DNA of 64,000 bases from CBDDEH01 sp965226865 (GCA_965226865.1 CBDDEH010000003.1:806001-870000); one strand, 5' to 3'; shown: positions 34,281-43,958, counted from the stretch's first letter. Made by a program: numbers and translations. The notes: a model not told the origin generated them from the sequence alone.

Positions 34281-35543
34281 CTAAAGGAACCCTCTCGGAT
34301 CGCTGATATAGCCGTTGATCGCCGACGCCACGACGGTGGCAGGGTTGGACAGATAGACGAAAGCCTCTGAGCTCCCCTGCCTGCCTTGGAAATTCCGGTT
34401 GGTCGAGGATATGGATACCTCTCCATCGCCTAGCACGCCCGAACCTCCACCGAAACAGGGGCCGCAGGTTGAGTTTTCGATGACTGCTCCGGCGTCGGAG
34501 TAGATTTCCCAAAGGCCGGCCTTCAGGACCTCGTTCCACACGTTCTGAGATGCCGGGCTACATATCAGCCGTACGTCAGGATGGACCTTCCGTCCTTTCA
34601 TGATTCGAGCAGCAATCTCAAAGTCCTCGAAGCGAGCGTTGGTGCAAGAGCCTATCAGCGCCTGGTCTATCTTGATCTTGTCGGCCTCCAACTCGCTGGC
34701 GGAGCGGATGTTGCCGGGATCGTGGGGACATGCCACCTGGGGCTCCAGCCCAGTCACGTCCAGCACGTATTCTGTCTCGTACTTTGCATCAGGGTCCGGC
34801 GAGACATGCTTGTAGGGGCGGTTTACCCGGCCCTTCAGAAACTCGTCGGTCTTCTCGTCGGCTTCGAATATGGCGAATTTGGCACCAACTTCCACCCCCA
34901 TATTGGATATGGTCCACCGGCTGGACAGGCTAAGCTCGCTGGCTACAGGGCCCAGATATTCGATGGACTTGTAGATTCCAACGTCGGTACCCCAGGTGCC
35001 CGCCACTTTCAGCACGATGTCCTTGCCGAAGATGAAGTTGTCCAGACCCGCGTAGTCGCCGACCAACTCTATCTTGATGCTCTCCGGCACTCGGAACCAG
35101 CACTCGCCGAAGATGAGGCAGAGCAGGGCGTCAAGAGCAGCGTTGGTGACACATGCGTTGAAGACTCCACCGCTGGTTGAGTGGGAGTCGGGCATCGGGA
35201 TCAAATCCCCCGGTGCTATCATGCCGTTCTCAGGGAAGAGCTGGTGGGTTATTCCATGGCGGCCATATTCATAGAAGTTGGGGATGTTGTATTTTTTGGC
35301 CCACTGACGCATTTGGACCGCGGTATTGGCCGATGCCACAGTGGGAGGAGGTGCATAGTGATCCTCCACCATGAATACTTTATCTGGGTTCCATACCTTT
35401 TTGACGCCTAGCCTTTCCAGGCCTTCCCATTGCCTAGACATGCCCGCCGTGCCGTCCACTCGGCACCAGACGAACTCTCCCGGCTTGACCTCCTTTTTGT
35501 CGGCGTGGTCCGCCAGGATTTTCTCAGCGATTGTCATGCCCAT
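34281..35543 (-). CDS. Aconitase/isopropylmalate-isomerase-type large subunit
   Basis: The 420-residue protein is an aconitase-superfamily large subunit. The 4Fe-4S ligands appear in IGSCTNARFEDFEIAARIMK and ENSTCGPCFGGGSGVLGDG. The substrate segment GRHGITHQLFPENG matches family position but has a changed glycine-rich stretch, and PDSHSTSGGVF has Ser where DSHT is usual. Most members of this length pair with a separate small (swivel) subunit; none is adjacent. It would hydrate/dehydrate a dicarboxylate, feeding the lyase encoded one base downstream. Confidence 0.87.
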   Translation of the reverse strand: MGMTIAEKILADHADKKEVKPGEFVWCRVDGTAGMSRQWEGLERLGVKKVWNPDKVFMVEDHYAPPPTVASANTAVQMRQWAKKYNIPNFYEYGRHGITHQLFPENGMIAPGDLIPMPDSHSTSGGVFNACVTNAALDALLCLIFGECWFRVPESIKIELVGDYAGLDNFIFGKDIVLKVAGTWGTDVGIYKSIEYLGPVASELSLSSRWTISNMGVEVGAKFAIFEADEKTDEFLKGRVNRPYKHVSPDPDAKYETEYVLDVTGLEPQVACPHDPGNIRSASELEADKIKIDQALIGSCTNARFEDFEIAARIMKGRKVHPDVRLICSPASQNVWNEVLKAGLWEIYSDAGAVIENSTCGPCFGGGSGVLGDGEVSISSTNRNFQGRQGSSEAFVYLSNPATVVASAINGYISDPRGFL

Positions 35544-35607
35544 ATCAGACCCCTTCCACGTAGTCTATGCTACAGAGATATTACCAACAGCCTCAGTTTG
35601 GATGACT

Positions 35608-36309
35608 TCAACTAGCTAGGGCAGGGACTCGTTGGCCATCCTTTAGCGTAGAAAGGAAGCCCAGAGTCTCATCCGCAGATACAACGTCACAATATTTGAA
35701 GGCCATGTCGAACAATGAGGCCTTATGAGACAGTTCAAGGCGGTCGAAAACACACTCCCCCACCACCGAGACCTTAAACGTGTATCCGCTCGCGTCGATA
35801 ACGCTGGCACGGACGCAGCCACTGGTGCTGTTTCCAACGACAATCAGGCTGTCGATTTTCTTATTAAGCAGTATATAGATCAACCCAGTATGGAAAAACA
35901 CACTGGGGCGCTGCTTCTCGATGAGCAGGTCTCCCTCTTGAAAACCCAAGTCCGGCAACAGGGCGGACAGGGGACTGAGCTCGCTGTGGCTGTAAGTTGG
36001 ATTGTCATAATTGGGCATGCCATGGATAGCCCTCATAATATGGTTGCTGAAGATAACGGGAATGCCCGCTTCCCTCGACCCTGTTACGACCCGTTTCATG
36101 TTGGGAATCGTGGCCCATGCGAATTCTCCACAAGTACCGGAGTTCACGTCCAACTGCTCTATGATGGGCTTGTCTTCTCCGCACACCCCGATGTCCATGT
36201 CGATGATCAGGAGGGCCGGGCGCTCGCCGAATCCAGTCTTCTTCCTCGGTGGTCTGGTCGCTAGTAGTGCTCGGTCCTTTTCGGTCAATACATCATCCCA
36301 GATTGCCAT
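35608..36309 (-). CDS. Isochorismatase-family amidohydrolase, intact copy
   Basis: The 233-residue protein starts MAIWDDVLTEKDRALLATRP and resembles N-carbamoylsarcosine amidase and maleamate amidase. The catalytic triad is visible as Asp in LLIIDMDIGVCGE, Lys in LLIEKQRPSVFF and Cys in VVGNSTSGCVRASVID. It would release ammonia (or carbamate) from a small amide in the cytoplasm. Maleamate amidase belongs to nicotinate degradation, as do homologues of the adjacent aconitase-like and lyase genes, but that link is weak. A paralogue, frameshifted, is at 40022 in the opposite orientation. AAAGGAGG precedes the ATG. Confidence 0.88.
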   Translation of the reverse strand: MAIWDDVLTEKDRALLATRPPRKKTGFGERPALLIIDMDIGVCGEDKPIIEQLDVNSGTCGEFAWATIPNMKRVVTGSREAGIPVIFSNHIMRAIHGMPNYDNPTYSHSELSPLSALLPDLGFQEGDLLIEKQRPSVFFHTGLIYILLNKKIDSLIVVGNSTSGCVRASVIDASGYTFKVSVVGECVFDRLELSHKASLFDMAFKYCDVVSADETLGFLSTLKDGQRVPALAS

Positions 36310-36426
36310 GGTGTCCTCCTTTGCCCTTTGCTTATGTGATGTGTCCCAATATTACAATCAAGAATATCGGAAGTCCAGCGAGTGAGAACCTGCCAGTAGA
36401 ACCAATAGGACAAGCGCCAGTCGGGA

Positions 36427-37608
36427 CTAGCCTCTGGGCAAGCCGAGACCTCGCGTGGCGATGACGTTGCGCTGTATCTCAGATGTACCTCCACCCATGG
36501 TATGGGAGAAGCCAAACATCCAGACTTCGGCCAGCATTCCCTCAAGGGGTGCCCACTTGCTCCCCTTCCTCAACTGACCTCGCAACCCCATGATTTCCAC
36601 TCCTGTGGCTGCGGCCCTTTGGACCGACTCTGAGCCGAACAGCTTGCTGATGGACGCTTCCTTGTTGGGGACGAGCCCCTGTCCCTGCATCCAGGCAACG
36701 TTGTAGCCCATCAGACGGGCTGTTTGGGCCTCGATATAATGGTCTACGAGAGCGTTGCGCACGCGCGGATTGGCGGATAGCGGTTTTCCGTTTTCTTTAG
36801 TTTCCTTAACATAACCTACAAGGTCATCCATCAGCCTACGACAATGGGCTGAGTAGACGATACTGGACCGCTCAAAGTCCAGCAGGGTTACGGCAACGTA
36901 CCAGCCCTGGTTTTCTTCCCCCACCAGATTCTCTTTGGGAACCCTGACGTTGTCAAAGAATACCTCATTGAAATGATGAGTTCCGGCCATATTACGAATT
37001 GGCCGAACGGTAATACCAGGAGTCTGTAAATCCACCAATATGAAGCTGATCCCCTTGTGTTTCGGAGCATCCGCATCTGTACGGCATAGCACGAATATGT
37101 TCTCGGATCCATGGGCCATGGACGTCCATATCTTGCTTCCGTTGATGATGTAGTCGTCCCCATCGGAGACCGCCCGAGTCTGGAGAGATGCCAGGTCGGA
37201 GCCTGACCCAGGCTCACTATAACCCTGACACCATCGCCCCTCTCCTCGGGAGATCGGCAAAAGGTACTTCTGCTTCTGTTCCTCGGTCCCGTACATCATC
37301 AGCACTGGCGCCAACATGCGAACTCCAAACTCATCCTTTCCTGGAGCTTGCTTGTAGGTCATTTCCTCGCCGAAGATGGCGGTGCGTATCGGAGATGCAT
37401 CCTGCCCACCGTACTCCTTGGGCCAGTGCATCGTCAGCCAGCCCCGTTCGGCCAGCTTCTTGCGAATTTTGAAAGTGAGGTCCCAGTCGTAGGCCTCTGG
37501 CGAGTGATAATGGCCGCCCGGATTCCAATCGGTTGGCAGCTCCCGCTCTAGGAACCGCCTTATCTCCTGGCGGAGCTGTTCATCTTCAGGAGAGAATTTG
37601 AAATCCAA
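36427..37608 (-). CDS. Acyl-CoA dehydrogenase
   Basis: The 393-residue protein has all parts of the FAD-dependent acyl-CoA dehydrogenase fold. The N-terminal helical domain begins DFKFSPEDEQLRQEIRRFLE, the flavin/substrate strands include CQGYSEPGSGSDLASLQTRA and DDYIINGSKIWTSMAH, and the C-terminal domain ends with MGGGTSEIQRNVIATRGLGL. The catalytic Glu position of short/medium-chain members is not clear, as in the FadE-like group acting on cyclic or steroid CoA esters. It starts at a TTG ten bases after AGGAGG. Alpha,beta-dehydrogenation of a CoA thioester fits the thiolase nearby. Confidence 0.9.
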   Translation of the reverse strand: MDFKFSPEDEQLRQEIRRFLERELPTDWNPGGHYHSPEAYDWDLTFKIRKKLAERGWLTMHWPKEYGGQDASPIRTAIFGEEMTYKQAPGKDEFGVRMLAPVLMMYGTEEQKQKYLLPISRGEGRWCQGYSEPGSGSDLASLQTRAVSDGDDYIINGSKIWTSMAHGSENIFVLCRTDADAPKHKGISFILVDLQTPGITVRPIRNMAGTHHFNEVFFDNVRVPKENLVGEENQGWYVAVTLLDFERSSIVYSAHCRRLMDDLVGYVKETKENGKPLSANPRVRNALVDHYIEAQTARLMGYNVAWMQGQGLVPNKEASISKLFGSESVQRAAATGVEIMGLRGQLRKGSKWAPLEGMLAEVWMFGFSHTMGGGTSEIQRNVIATRGLGLPRG

Positions 37609-37702
37609 TACCAGCTACCTCCTTATATGAAAGACAGGAAACAGATTCGGGTGGGCGGGAGTATAACATCGCCACCAAGAGCGGTCAATTTGAGCACTGC
37701 TC

Positions 37703-37780
37703 GCCTCTCGATTCGATAAAGAATTCACGCCTCCGGAGTCGATAAAGAAGTCACCCCTCCAGAACCCATAAAGAAGTCCC
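37703..37780. repeat. Three tandem 26-bp repeats at the 3' end of a hydrolase gene
   Basis: Three consecutive 26-base units start at 37703, 37729 and 37755. Each contains a version of ATAAAGAA(G/T)TC and CTCC or CTCTCG. The first unit read by the gene encodes DFFMGSGG and the next VTSLSTPEA. Because 26 is not a multiple of three, unit number decides where the hydrolase stops. Confidence 0.85.
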
Positions 37781-38552
37781 GAAGGATCGCAGCCAGCTCG
37801 TGACACTTCTCGATTTCAAGCCAGTTCCTCCCACCCGGAATAACCTGATAGCGAGAATGCTTGATCAGGCGGGCAGCGTTCTCGGCTCCTCTTATCCCCT
37901 TCTCTTGATCTCCTACGACCACAAGGGTTGGAGCTTCTATTTGGGCCAGTCTGGCGGCCCGGTCATAGTGGGTCACAGCGCCCGCAAGAGCCGCGAAACC
38001 GGGGCCACCCTTGAGACGCCACACTAGCTCACGGTGCTTGGCCTCCAGATCAAGGGCGTCGCCTTGTTGGTCTAATACGACGGCATCCCAAACGTCTTTG
38101 AGATAGCTACCTTTGTGATCGAGAACCATCTGTCTGACTGTCGGCGCGTACCGCTCTCGCTCTTCATCATCTGACCATATTTGAGGTTTGGAGAGTACCA
38201 GCTTGTTCACCCTTTCCGGACTCGAAGCGGCAAGCTCGGTGGCGAATGTGGCCCCTGTATGATGGCCAAACACGTGGGCCGATTCGATCTCAAGGGCGTC
38301 AAGAAACTCTACAAACACCCTCCCATAGTCGGGAATCGAAAAAGTGGGAGGGGGCATAGCCGACATGCCAAATCCTGGAGTGTCAACGGCCAGTACTAAG
38401 AAGTCGGGCGCTAACAGGCCCATCAATGGTTCAAACACTTCCGAGCAGGTTAGCGACTGGTGTACGAGGAGGAGGGGCTCGCCATCACCAACATAACGAT
38501 AATGGACCTGGCCAATGGACGTGTCGATGTAGGCCTTTCGAATTGGGCCCAA
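37725..38552 (-). CDS. Alpha/beta hydrolase with GHHTG elbow (copy 3)
   Basis: The 275-residue protein reads PIRKAYIDTSIGQVHYRYVG and is the third GHHTG paralogue (HVFGHHTGATFATELA). Its C-terminus, after GGRNWLEIEKCHELAAILRD, runs through a 26-bp tandem repeat, adding a few residues not seen in the other copies. The probable start is TTG at 38552, though GGAGG is only one base away, so a start slightly downstream is possible. It lies 10 bases after the thiolase gene in the same direction. Confidence 0.8.
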   Translation of the reverse strand: MGPIRKAYIDTSIGQVHYRYVGDGEPLLLVHQSLTCSEVFEPLMGLLAPDFLVLAVDTPGFGMSAMPPPTFSIPDYGRVFVEFLDALEIESAHVFGHHTGATFATELAASSPERVNKLVLSKPQIWSDDEERERYAPTVRQMVLDHKGSYLKDVWDAVVLDQQGDALDLEAKHRELVWRLKGGPGFAALAGAVTHYDRAARLAQIEAPTLVVVGDQEKGIRGAENAARLIKHSRYQVIPGGRNWLEIEKCHELAAILRDFFMGSGGVTSLSTPEA

Positions 38553-38562
38553 GCCTCCGGCT

Positions 38563-39801
38563 CTAGGACTTGCCTATGACCATGGCGACTGTTGTTGTAC
38601 CGCTGCCGCCCATGTTCACTGTGAGAACGCGACCGTTCTCCAACCTGACCTGATAGTCTCCGGCCTGCTCAGTAACCTGGCGATAGGCGTCCAACGCCTG
38701 TCGCACTCCGGTGGCGCCGACGGGATGGCCGGCGCCGATGAGGCCTCCACTCGGATTCAGAGGTAGACGACCATCGAGCTCAAGCCAGCCTTTCTCGATA
38801 GCTACGTAGTTGTCTCCGGGAGGAGTAAGGCCCACTAGGTCCACAGAGGCGTAAGCCGTGGTGGTAAAGCAGTCGTGGTATTCATAGGCGTCCAGGTCAT
38901 CAGGGCCGGCGATTCCTGAGCGGGAATAAGCCTGAGTGATGGCGTTATGGGCGTGGGGGAGCACGTAGTCGTCGTTCTTACTCTCGGCAAACTTGTCCTC
39001 GAGCTTGAACGGCCCGGTGGTATGTCCCCACCCCACGATGGACGGAATGTCTTCCAGGGACAGTCCCCGCGAACGGGCATACTCCACGGCGTATTCTTGG
39101 GAGGCCAGCACGATGGCGACGGCGCCGTCGGTGATCTGGGAACAATCTCGAACCTTGATCTCAGGAGATATAGCAATGTTCATTTTGTCGTCGGGAGGAG
39201 CGTTTAGAACGTCCACGTTCCATCCTCTGGTCTGAGCATTTGGGTTTCGGGTGGCGTTTCTGAACATAAGGTCTGCCAGGTATGCCTGAAAGCCGGTGAA
39301 CTCCTCGGTCGGGATCTCGAAGCGCCTGACGTACTCCGCGCCGAGCTGCCCGAACAGTTTCGGGAATGGGTACTCTCTACCCTTGGCCTCCTGGTCGTAC
39401 CAGGCTGCAGTACCCAAAAAGTCGCCACCGTCCTGTGAGCTAACAGTCTTCATATGCTCTATACCTACGACCAGAGCCGTTTCATAGCGACCCGCCTCTA
39501 TCTCCGCGGAGGCGGCCAGGATCGAGATACCTCCCGAAGCGCACGCCGCCTCATGCCTTGCCGTGGGCTTGCCACGAAACTTGGGATCGGCCTCTACGGC
39601 CAGGGCTCCGAGGTGAGCTTGCATGGTGTAAAGCTCGGCGGCGAAATTGCCGACGTGGATTGTGTCGATCTCGTCGGCGTCCAAGCTTGTCGCGGCCAAA
39701 GCCCCTAGGATCGTTTCGGTCATGGGCGCGACAATATGATTTTCCTCCCGTTTCCAGTTCCGGGCAAAATCGGTCTGGTGGCCCCCAAGAACTCTCACCA
39801 T
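38563..39801 (-). CDS. Thiolase (acetyl-CoA acetyltransferase-like) with catalytic cysteine
   Basis: Unlike the two Ltp2-like proteins, this 412-residue enzyme has the thiolase nucleophile: ARHEAACASGGISILAASAE with Cys87. The general-base His is in GGLIGAGHPVGATGVRQALD. The late CxG motif is altered to NMGGSGTTTVAMV. It probably cleaves a 3-oxoacyl-CoA with CoA, following the acyl-CoA dehydrogenase and SDRs nearby. It leads the leftward run thiolase, GHHTG hydrolase, acyl-CoA dehydrogenase, amidase, aconitase-like subunit and lyase. It is divergent from the second isochorismatase-like gene across a 220-base promoter region. Confidence 0.9.
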   Translation of the reverse strand: MVRVLGGHQTDFARNWKREENHIVAPMTETILGALAATSLDADEIDTIHVGNFAAELYTMQAHLGALAVEADPKFRGKPTARHEAACASGGISILAASAEIEAGRYETALVVGIEHMKTVSSQDGGDFLGTAAWYDQEAKGREYPFPKLFGQLGAEYVRRFEIPTEEFTGFQAYLADLMFRNATRNPNAQTRGWNVDVLNAPPDDKMNIAISPEIKVRDCSQITDGAVAIVLASQEYAVEYARSRGLSLEDIPSIVGWGHTTGPFKLEDKFAESKNDDYVLPHAHNAITQAYSRSGIAGPDDLDAYEYHDCFTTTAYASVDLVGLTPPGDNYVAIEKGWLELDGRLPLNPSGGLIGAGHPVGATGVRQALDAYRQVTEQAGDYQVRLENGRVLTVNMGGSGTTTVAMVIGKS

Positions 39802-39923
39802 CAGCAGCTCCTAAATTCTGTTGCACACCTGTGTATAACTACAGTATAAACTACCTTCTGGATAGGCGGCTACTTCCACCGGCAAGGACCCCTTCTGACT
39901 GTATGCGCCACAGCCAGCCCAGC

Positions 39924-39952
39924 TTGACAGGTGGAATCGGCGATTCTATCCT
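39924..39952 (+). promoter_or_regulatory. Sigma-70-type promoter before the 40.0-kb isochorismatase-like gene
   Basis: TTGACA at 39924-39929 and TATCCT at 39947-39952 are 17 bases apart, 70 bases before the ATG. The -10 region overlaps the first of three short direct repeats, which suits repression or activation at this site. Confidence 0.5.
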
Positions 39953-40006
39953 ACCCGTATCGCAATCCATCCCCCGTATCGGAATCTATCCCCCGCATCG
40001 GTCCAA
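39947..40006. repeat. Three 19-20 bp direct repeats in the divergent promoter region
   Basis: TATCCTACCCGTATCG, then CAATCCATCCCCCGTATCG and GAATCTATCCCCCGCATCG, follow one another without gaps. The common core is AATCYATCCCCCGYATCG. Spacing of about two helical turns and position at the -10 and start site suggest operator iterons for a regulator encoded elsewhere. Confidence 0.5.
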
Positions 40007-40021
40007 TGAGAGGAGAAGACG

Positions 40022-40725
40022 ATGGGTATTTGGGATGATCTTTTGAGTGAAGAAGACCGGCAAGTAATAGCCGGCAGGTCACCGAGAAAGCAATTTGGAT
40101 TCGGGGAGCGCCCCGCTCTGCTGGTCATCGACAACTACCTGGGGCGATCGGCGAAGACCGCCCGATCCCGGAGCAGCTCGACAAATATCCGGGTGCCTGC
40201 GGTCCCTACGCTTGGGCGGCCATACGCCATACCCAAAAGCTCCTGCCCAGGGCGAGGGAAGCAGGGATCCCGGTCATTTATAGCAGGCACGTCTACCGCG
40301 CCATCCACGGTCTTCCCAGGGCGACGGACCCAACTTTCGGATTCAGCGAGTTGAGCCCACTGTCGCAGATCATACCGGAGATAGCTATGCAGCCTGGTGA
40401 TCTGCTTATCGAGAAGCAGAGGCCAAGCGTATTCTTCCAAACTGGTCTCATCTACATACTTCTAAACAAGAGGGTAGACAGCCTGATTATCGTTGGAAAC
40501 AGCACCAGCGGATGCGTACGGGCCACCGTCATCGACGGCGCGGGATACGAGTTCAAGGTCTCTGTTATCGAGGAGTGCGTCTTCGACCGAATCCAGATGT
40601 CTCATAAAGCTTCTCTATTTGACCTTCAATTCAAATACTGCGACGTGGTCTCGCTGGACCAGACCATGGACTATCTGGAAACCGTCAAAACCGGCCAGCG
40701 AGCCCCCGTGCTCAGTGGAGCGTAG
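40022..40725 (+). pseudogene. Isochorismatase-family amidohydrolase, frameshifted copy
   Basis: The gene opens MGIWDDLLSEEDRQVIAGRS and reads through ALLVIDNYLG, then loses frame in a run of four G at 40140-40143. The adjacent frame continues AIGEDRPIPEQLDKYPGACG and VIYSRHVYRAIHGLP, then joins LLIEKQRPSVFFQTGLIYIL and GNSTSGCVRATVIDGAG with the catalytic Lys and Cys. One extra G restores a 234-residue homologue of the protein at 35608. The catalytic residues are all present, so this may be a sequencing error rather than decay. Confidence 0.85.
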
Positions 40726-40766
40726 GCGTCAAATCCTGAATATGAAGACAATCCATGAGGCTTGCC

Positions 40767-41556
40767 ATGAAGCTTGACGGAAGGGTCGCACTGGTGACGG
40801 GGGCATCCAGGGGAATTGGACGTGGGATAGCCAGCCGCATGGCCCGGGAGGGCGCGGCCGTCGTAGCCAACTACTACCGTTCAGAGTCCGCGGGCCATGA
40901 GTTGGTCGAAGAAATAAGAAGCTCAGGCGGAAAAGCGATTGCCGTGAAGGCCGACGTCGGTGACTACGACCAGGTGAAGGCCATGGTCGAGCGAGGCGTC
41001 GGCGAATTCGGCAAGTTGGACATTGTGGTGAGTAACGCCGGTATCTTCGGGCCAAGAAAACGTCTCGCGGATATAACCCCAGAGGAGTTCTTGGAGATCA
41101 TCAATAACCACCTGATCGCAGCGTACAATTGCGCTCACACTGCTTTTACCCTACCTGCGCCAATGCGAACGTGGCGATATACAGTTCATATCGTCGAGGA
41201 TATCCGAAGTTTGTCCGCCCAAAGCCTCTCCTTACGTCACTGCCAAGGCGGCGATGAATGCCCTGGCCAAAGAGGAGCGTTACCATGGCATTCGAGTCAA
41301 CGCGATAGCCCCGGGCTTGGTGGAGACGGATATTAACAGCGACATGATGGAGAGGTTGACCGGGTTTACCGATATGAGGCAGGTGGACCCGCAGATGCCA
41401 TTCGGCAGGATGATGCAGCCTGAGGACATCGCCAACTTTTGCGTGTTCCTCGCGTCGTCCGAGGGCAGCCATATTTCAGGTGAGGTGCTCTTTGTCCGAT
41501 ACGGCGTCGGAACCGAACCCACCAACTACTACGTCAGAAAACCCTCCTCTTCCTAG
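40767..41556 (+). pseudogene. SDR, frameshifted (copy 4)
   Basis: The first frame reads MKLDGRVALVTGASRGIGRG and DIVVSNAGIFGPRKRLADIT up to about 41180. The frame then shifts by one inserted base, and the next frame gives ISSRISEVCPPKASPYVTAK, containing the catalytic Ser and Tyr/Lys, then RVNAIAPGLVETDIN and the ending HISGEVLFVRYGVGTEPTN. The joined protein would be about 263 residues. ATG at 40767 is behind a GAGG. The last 244 bases are repeated at 44014 with about 93% identity. Confidence 0.83.
41313..41556. repeat. 244-bp direct repeat (SDR 3' end), copy A
   Basis: The final 244 bases of the frameshifted SDR gene recur at 44014-44257 in the same orientation, with roughly 17 differences, mostly silent. 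The two copies flank the MmpL gene. Confidence 0.9.
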
Positions 41557-41683
41557 TATTCACACGCTCAGTTTGTGGGAGAGAATACCGAGGGAACTTT
41601 TTCGACTATTCTCCGTCTAGTCATGCAGAATCCTTTCAGCATCACGACGCGTACCCCACATGAAAGATACAAGAGGAGGGGAT

Positions 41684-43958
41684 ATGAAGACCGGATCCTC
41701 GAGTAGATCGCAGCCGCCAAACGGTAGTGCCGGCCTTTCATTCACGGCACGAATCGCCGGGTGGAGCGCCCGCCATCGTTGGCCGGTGTTGGCTGCCTCG
41801 GCTACCGTCATCTTTTTAGCCGTAGTCGCAATAATAGCCATTGGTACCGATCTAAGGGACGACGACGAAGGAGTGGGCGAGTCTGGCAAGGCAGTAGAAC
41901 TCATGGAGGAGCGGTTCCGCTCAGAGCCCGTCCCCGACGTGGATCGAGTACCCCGTAGGACGGAACGGCTTATCTTCAGTAACCCTTCCTTGCAGGTGGA
42001 CGACCCCCTGTTCCGCTCGACTGTAGACACCACAATAAAGGACCTCAGGGCTTTGCCAGGGGTGACCTTAGCCATCAGCTACTACGACACCGGCGAGCCC
42101 GATATGCTGGCAGACGACCGGCACGCTGTCCTAGGGTGGGTCACACTCGAGGGCTCATCTGTGGGAAACATCGAGCCGGTTCAGCGTGCCATAGAGTCTG
42201 CCGAAAAAGGTTCCAGTGGGTTCGAGATCGGCGTTGTCAGTTTCGGACTGATCGAGGATGAGTTCGAAGAGATCATCGAGGAGGACTTCAGCCGCATTCT
42301 GTTCATATCCCTCGGGTTGGGGCTGATCATCTTGCTCCTCGCCTTCAGGGCCGTGGTGGCGGCCGTCATTCCTCTGGCCATGGCCATTGGAGCCATCTTC
42401 AGCGCCATCGGCGTTGCTACCCTGGTAAGCAAGGCCTACCCGCTTGTCGATCTATACGCGGAAATGATTCTGATGATGGGCCTGGCAGTTGGTATCGATT
42501 ATTCCCTATTTATCGTGAGTAGGTTCCGCAACGAGCGGCGAGAGGGAAGGCCAAAGCTGGAGGCCATATACGTGGCCAGCAACACCACCGGCAGGGCCGT
42601 TTTCTATGCCGGGGTTACGGTGGTACTGTCCCTGGCCGGGCTGACACTGACCGGTGACGCGACGTTCATATCGCTGGCCCTGGGCGCGATCATTGTGGTC
42701 TTCCTGGCCGTCGTGGGCTCGTTGACTCTCCTGCCGGCGCTGCTATCCGCCCTAGGCGATAACGTCAACCGGCTGAGAATCCCTTTTCTGGGGAGGGAGA
42801 ACAGCCAGGCAGGCATCTGGGGGGGCCATTACGGACCGGGTCCTGGCGCGGCCGGGGGTGCTGGCCACCGTCACAGCGGGCGCCTTGATCGCTCTGGCAG
42901 TGCCTGTCTTATACTTGAACCTCGGCTTCAACGAGGGCGCGGACGCCTTGCCTGATGCCGTCAAAGGCAAGCGCGCCGTGGAGCTGCTGGAAGAGCACTT
43001 CTCCAGCAGCTTGCTGCGACCGGCGAGGGTCGTCGTAGACGCCCCCAATGTGCGAGCACCCGAGATCAAGGCGGCGGTAACCCAGCTAATGCAGCGGGTT
43101 GAAGAGGAGGACGCCTTCCTTGGACCATTCCCGACCCGGGTTAGCGGGGCGGGCGACCTGCTGCGTGTCACCGTCCCCGTTGCTGGCAAGATCGACGATG
43201 AAGAATCGGAAGATGCCTTGAAGCTCCTTCGTCAACAGATCATCCCAGAAGCTTTCGCCGGCACCAATGCCAAAGTCTACGTGTCTGGCGCCACCGCCGA
43301 CAGCGTTGACTTTCGGGACCACATGTACGACCGAGCACCCTACGTCTTCGCATTCGTGCTGGGGCTGTCCTTCCTGCTGCTCCTGGTAATGTTCCGCTCC
43401 ATAGTGATTCCGCTGAAGGCCATCGTACTCAACCTTCTCTCCGTGGGCGCGGCCTACGGCGTGCTGGTGATGGTTTTCCAGTGGGGTTGGGGTATAGGCA
43501 TACTGGGCTCCGAGGCCGGTGGCATCGTCGAGTCCTGGTTGCCCCTCTTCTTGTTCGGCATCCTCTTCGGCCTGTCCATGGACTACCACATGCTCCTTCT
43601 CAACAGGATCAAAGAGGAGTATGACAAGGGGGCGAATAACGAGGAAGCGGTGTCCCTGGGTATCCGGTTGACAGCAGGGCAGATTACCAGCGCCGCTGCC
43701 ATCATGGTCGGCGTCTTCGCCGCCTTCGCCAGCAGTCGGATACTGGGCCTACAGCAGTTCGGAATCGGCCTGGCCGTCGCGGTGTTCATCGACGCCACCG
43801 TCATCCGGGTAATCTTGCCTCCGGCCAGCATGAAGCTTCTGGGCGACAGTAACTGGTACCTACCTAGCTGGCTGGACTGGCTGCCGAGGGTCACTCCTGA
43901 AGAGAGTGTCCCAATGACTTCTCAATCCGGAGATGCCGAGGCTCTCGAAAGCGATTAG
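41684..43958 (+). pseudogene. MmpL/RND-type membrane transporter, frameshifted at a G run
   Basis: The first half (MKTGSSSRSQPPNGSAGLSF) has a first membrane helix near residues 30-55, a soluble domain, then several helices including MGLAVGIDYSLFIVSRFRNE, the MmpL signature. At 42817 a run of seven G shifts the frame; six would give GIWGAITDRVLARPGVLATV and lead smoothly into the second half. That half repeats the layout, with LFGLSMDYHMLLLNRIKEEY. Joined, the protein is about 757 residues, normal for MmpL proteins that export lipids or hydrophobic compounds by proton motive force. RBS AGGAGGGG precedes ATG 41684. It is flanked by direct repeats. Confidence 0.87.

Noticed and set aside
37703..37780. 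Possible CRISPR array (regular short repeats)
   Set aside because: The 26-bp units are tandem without spacers and overlap a coding end.
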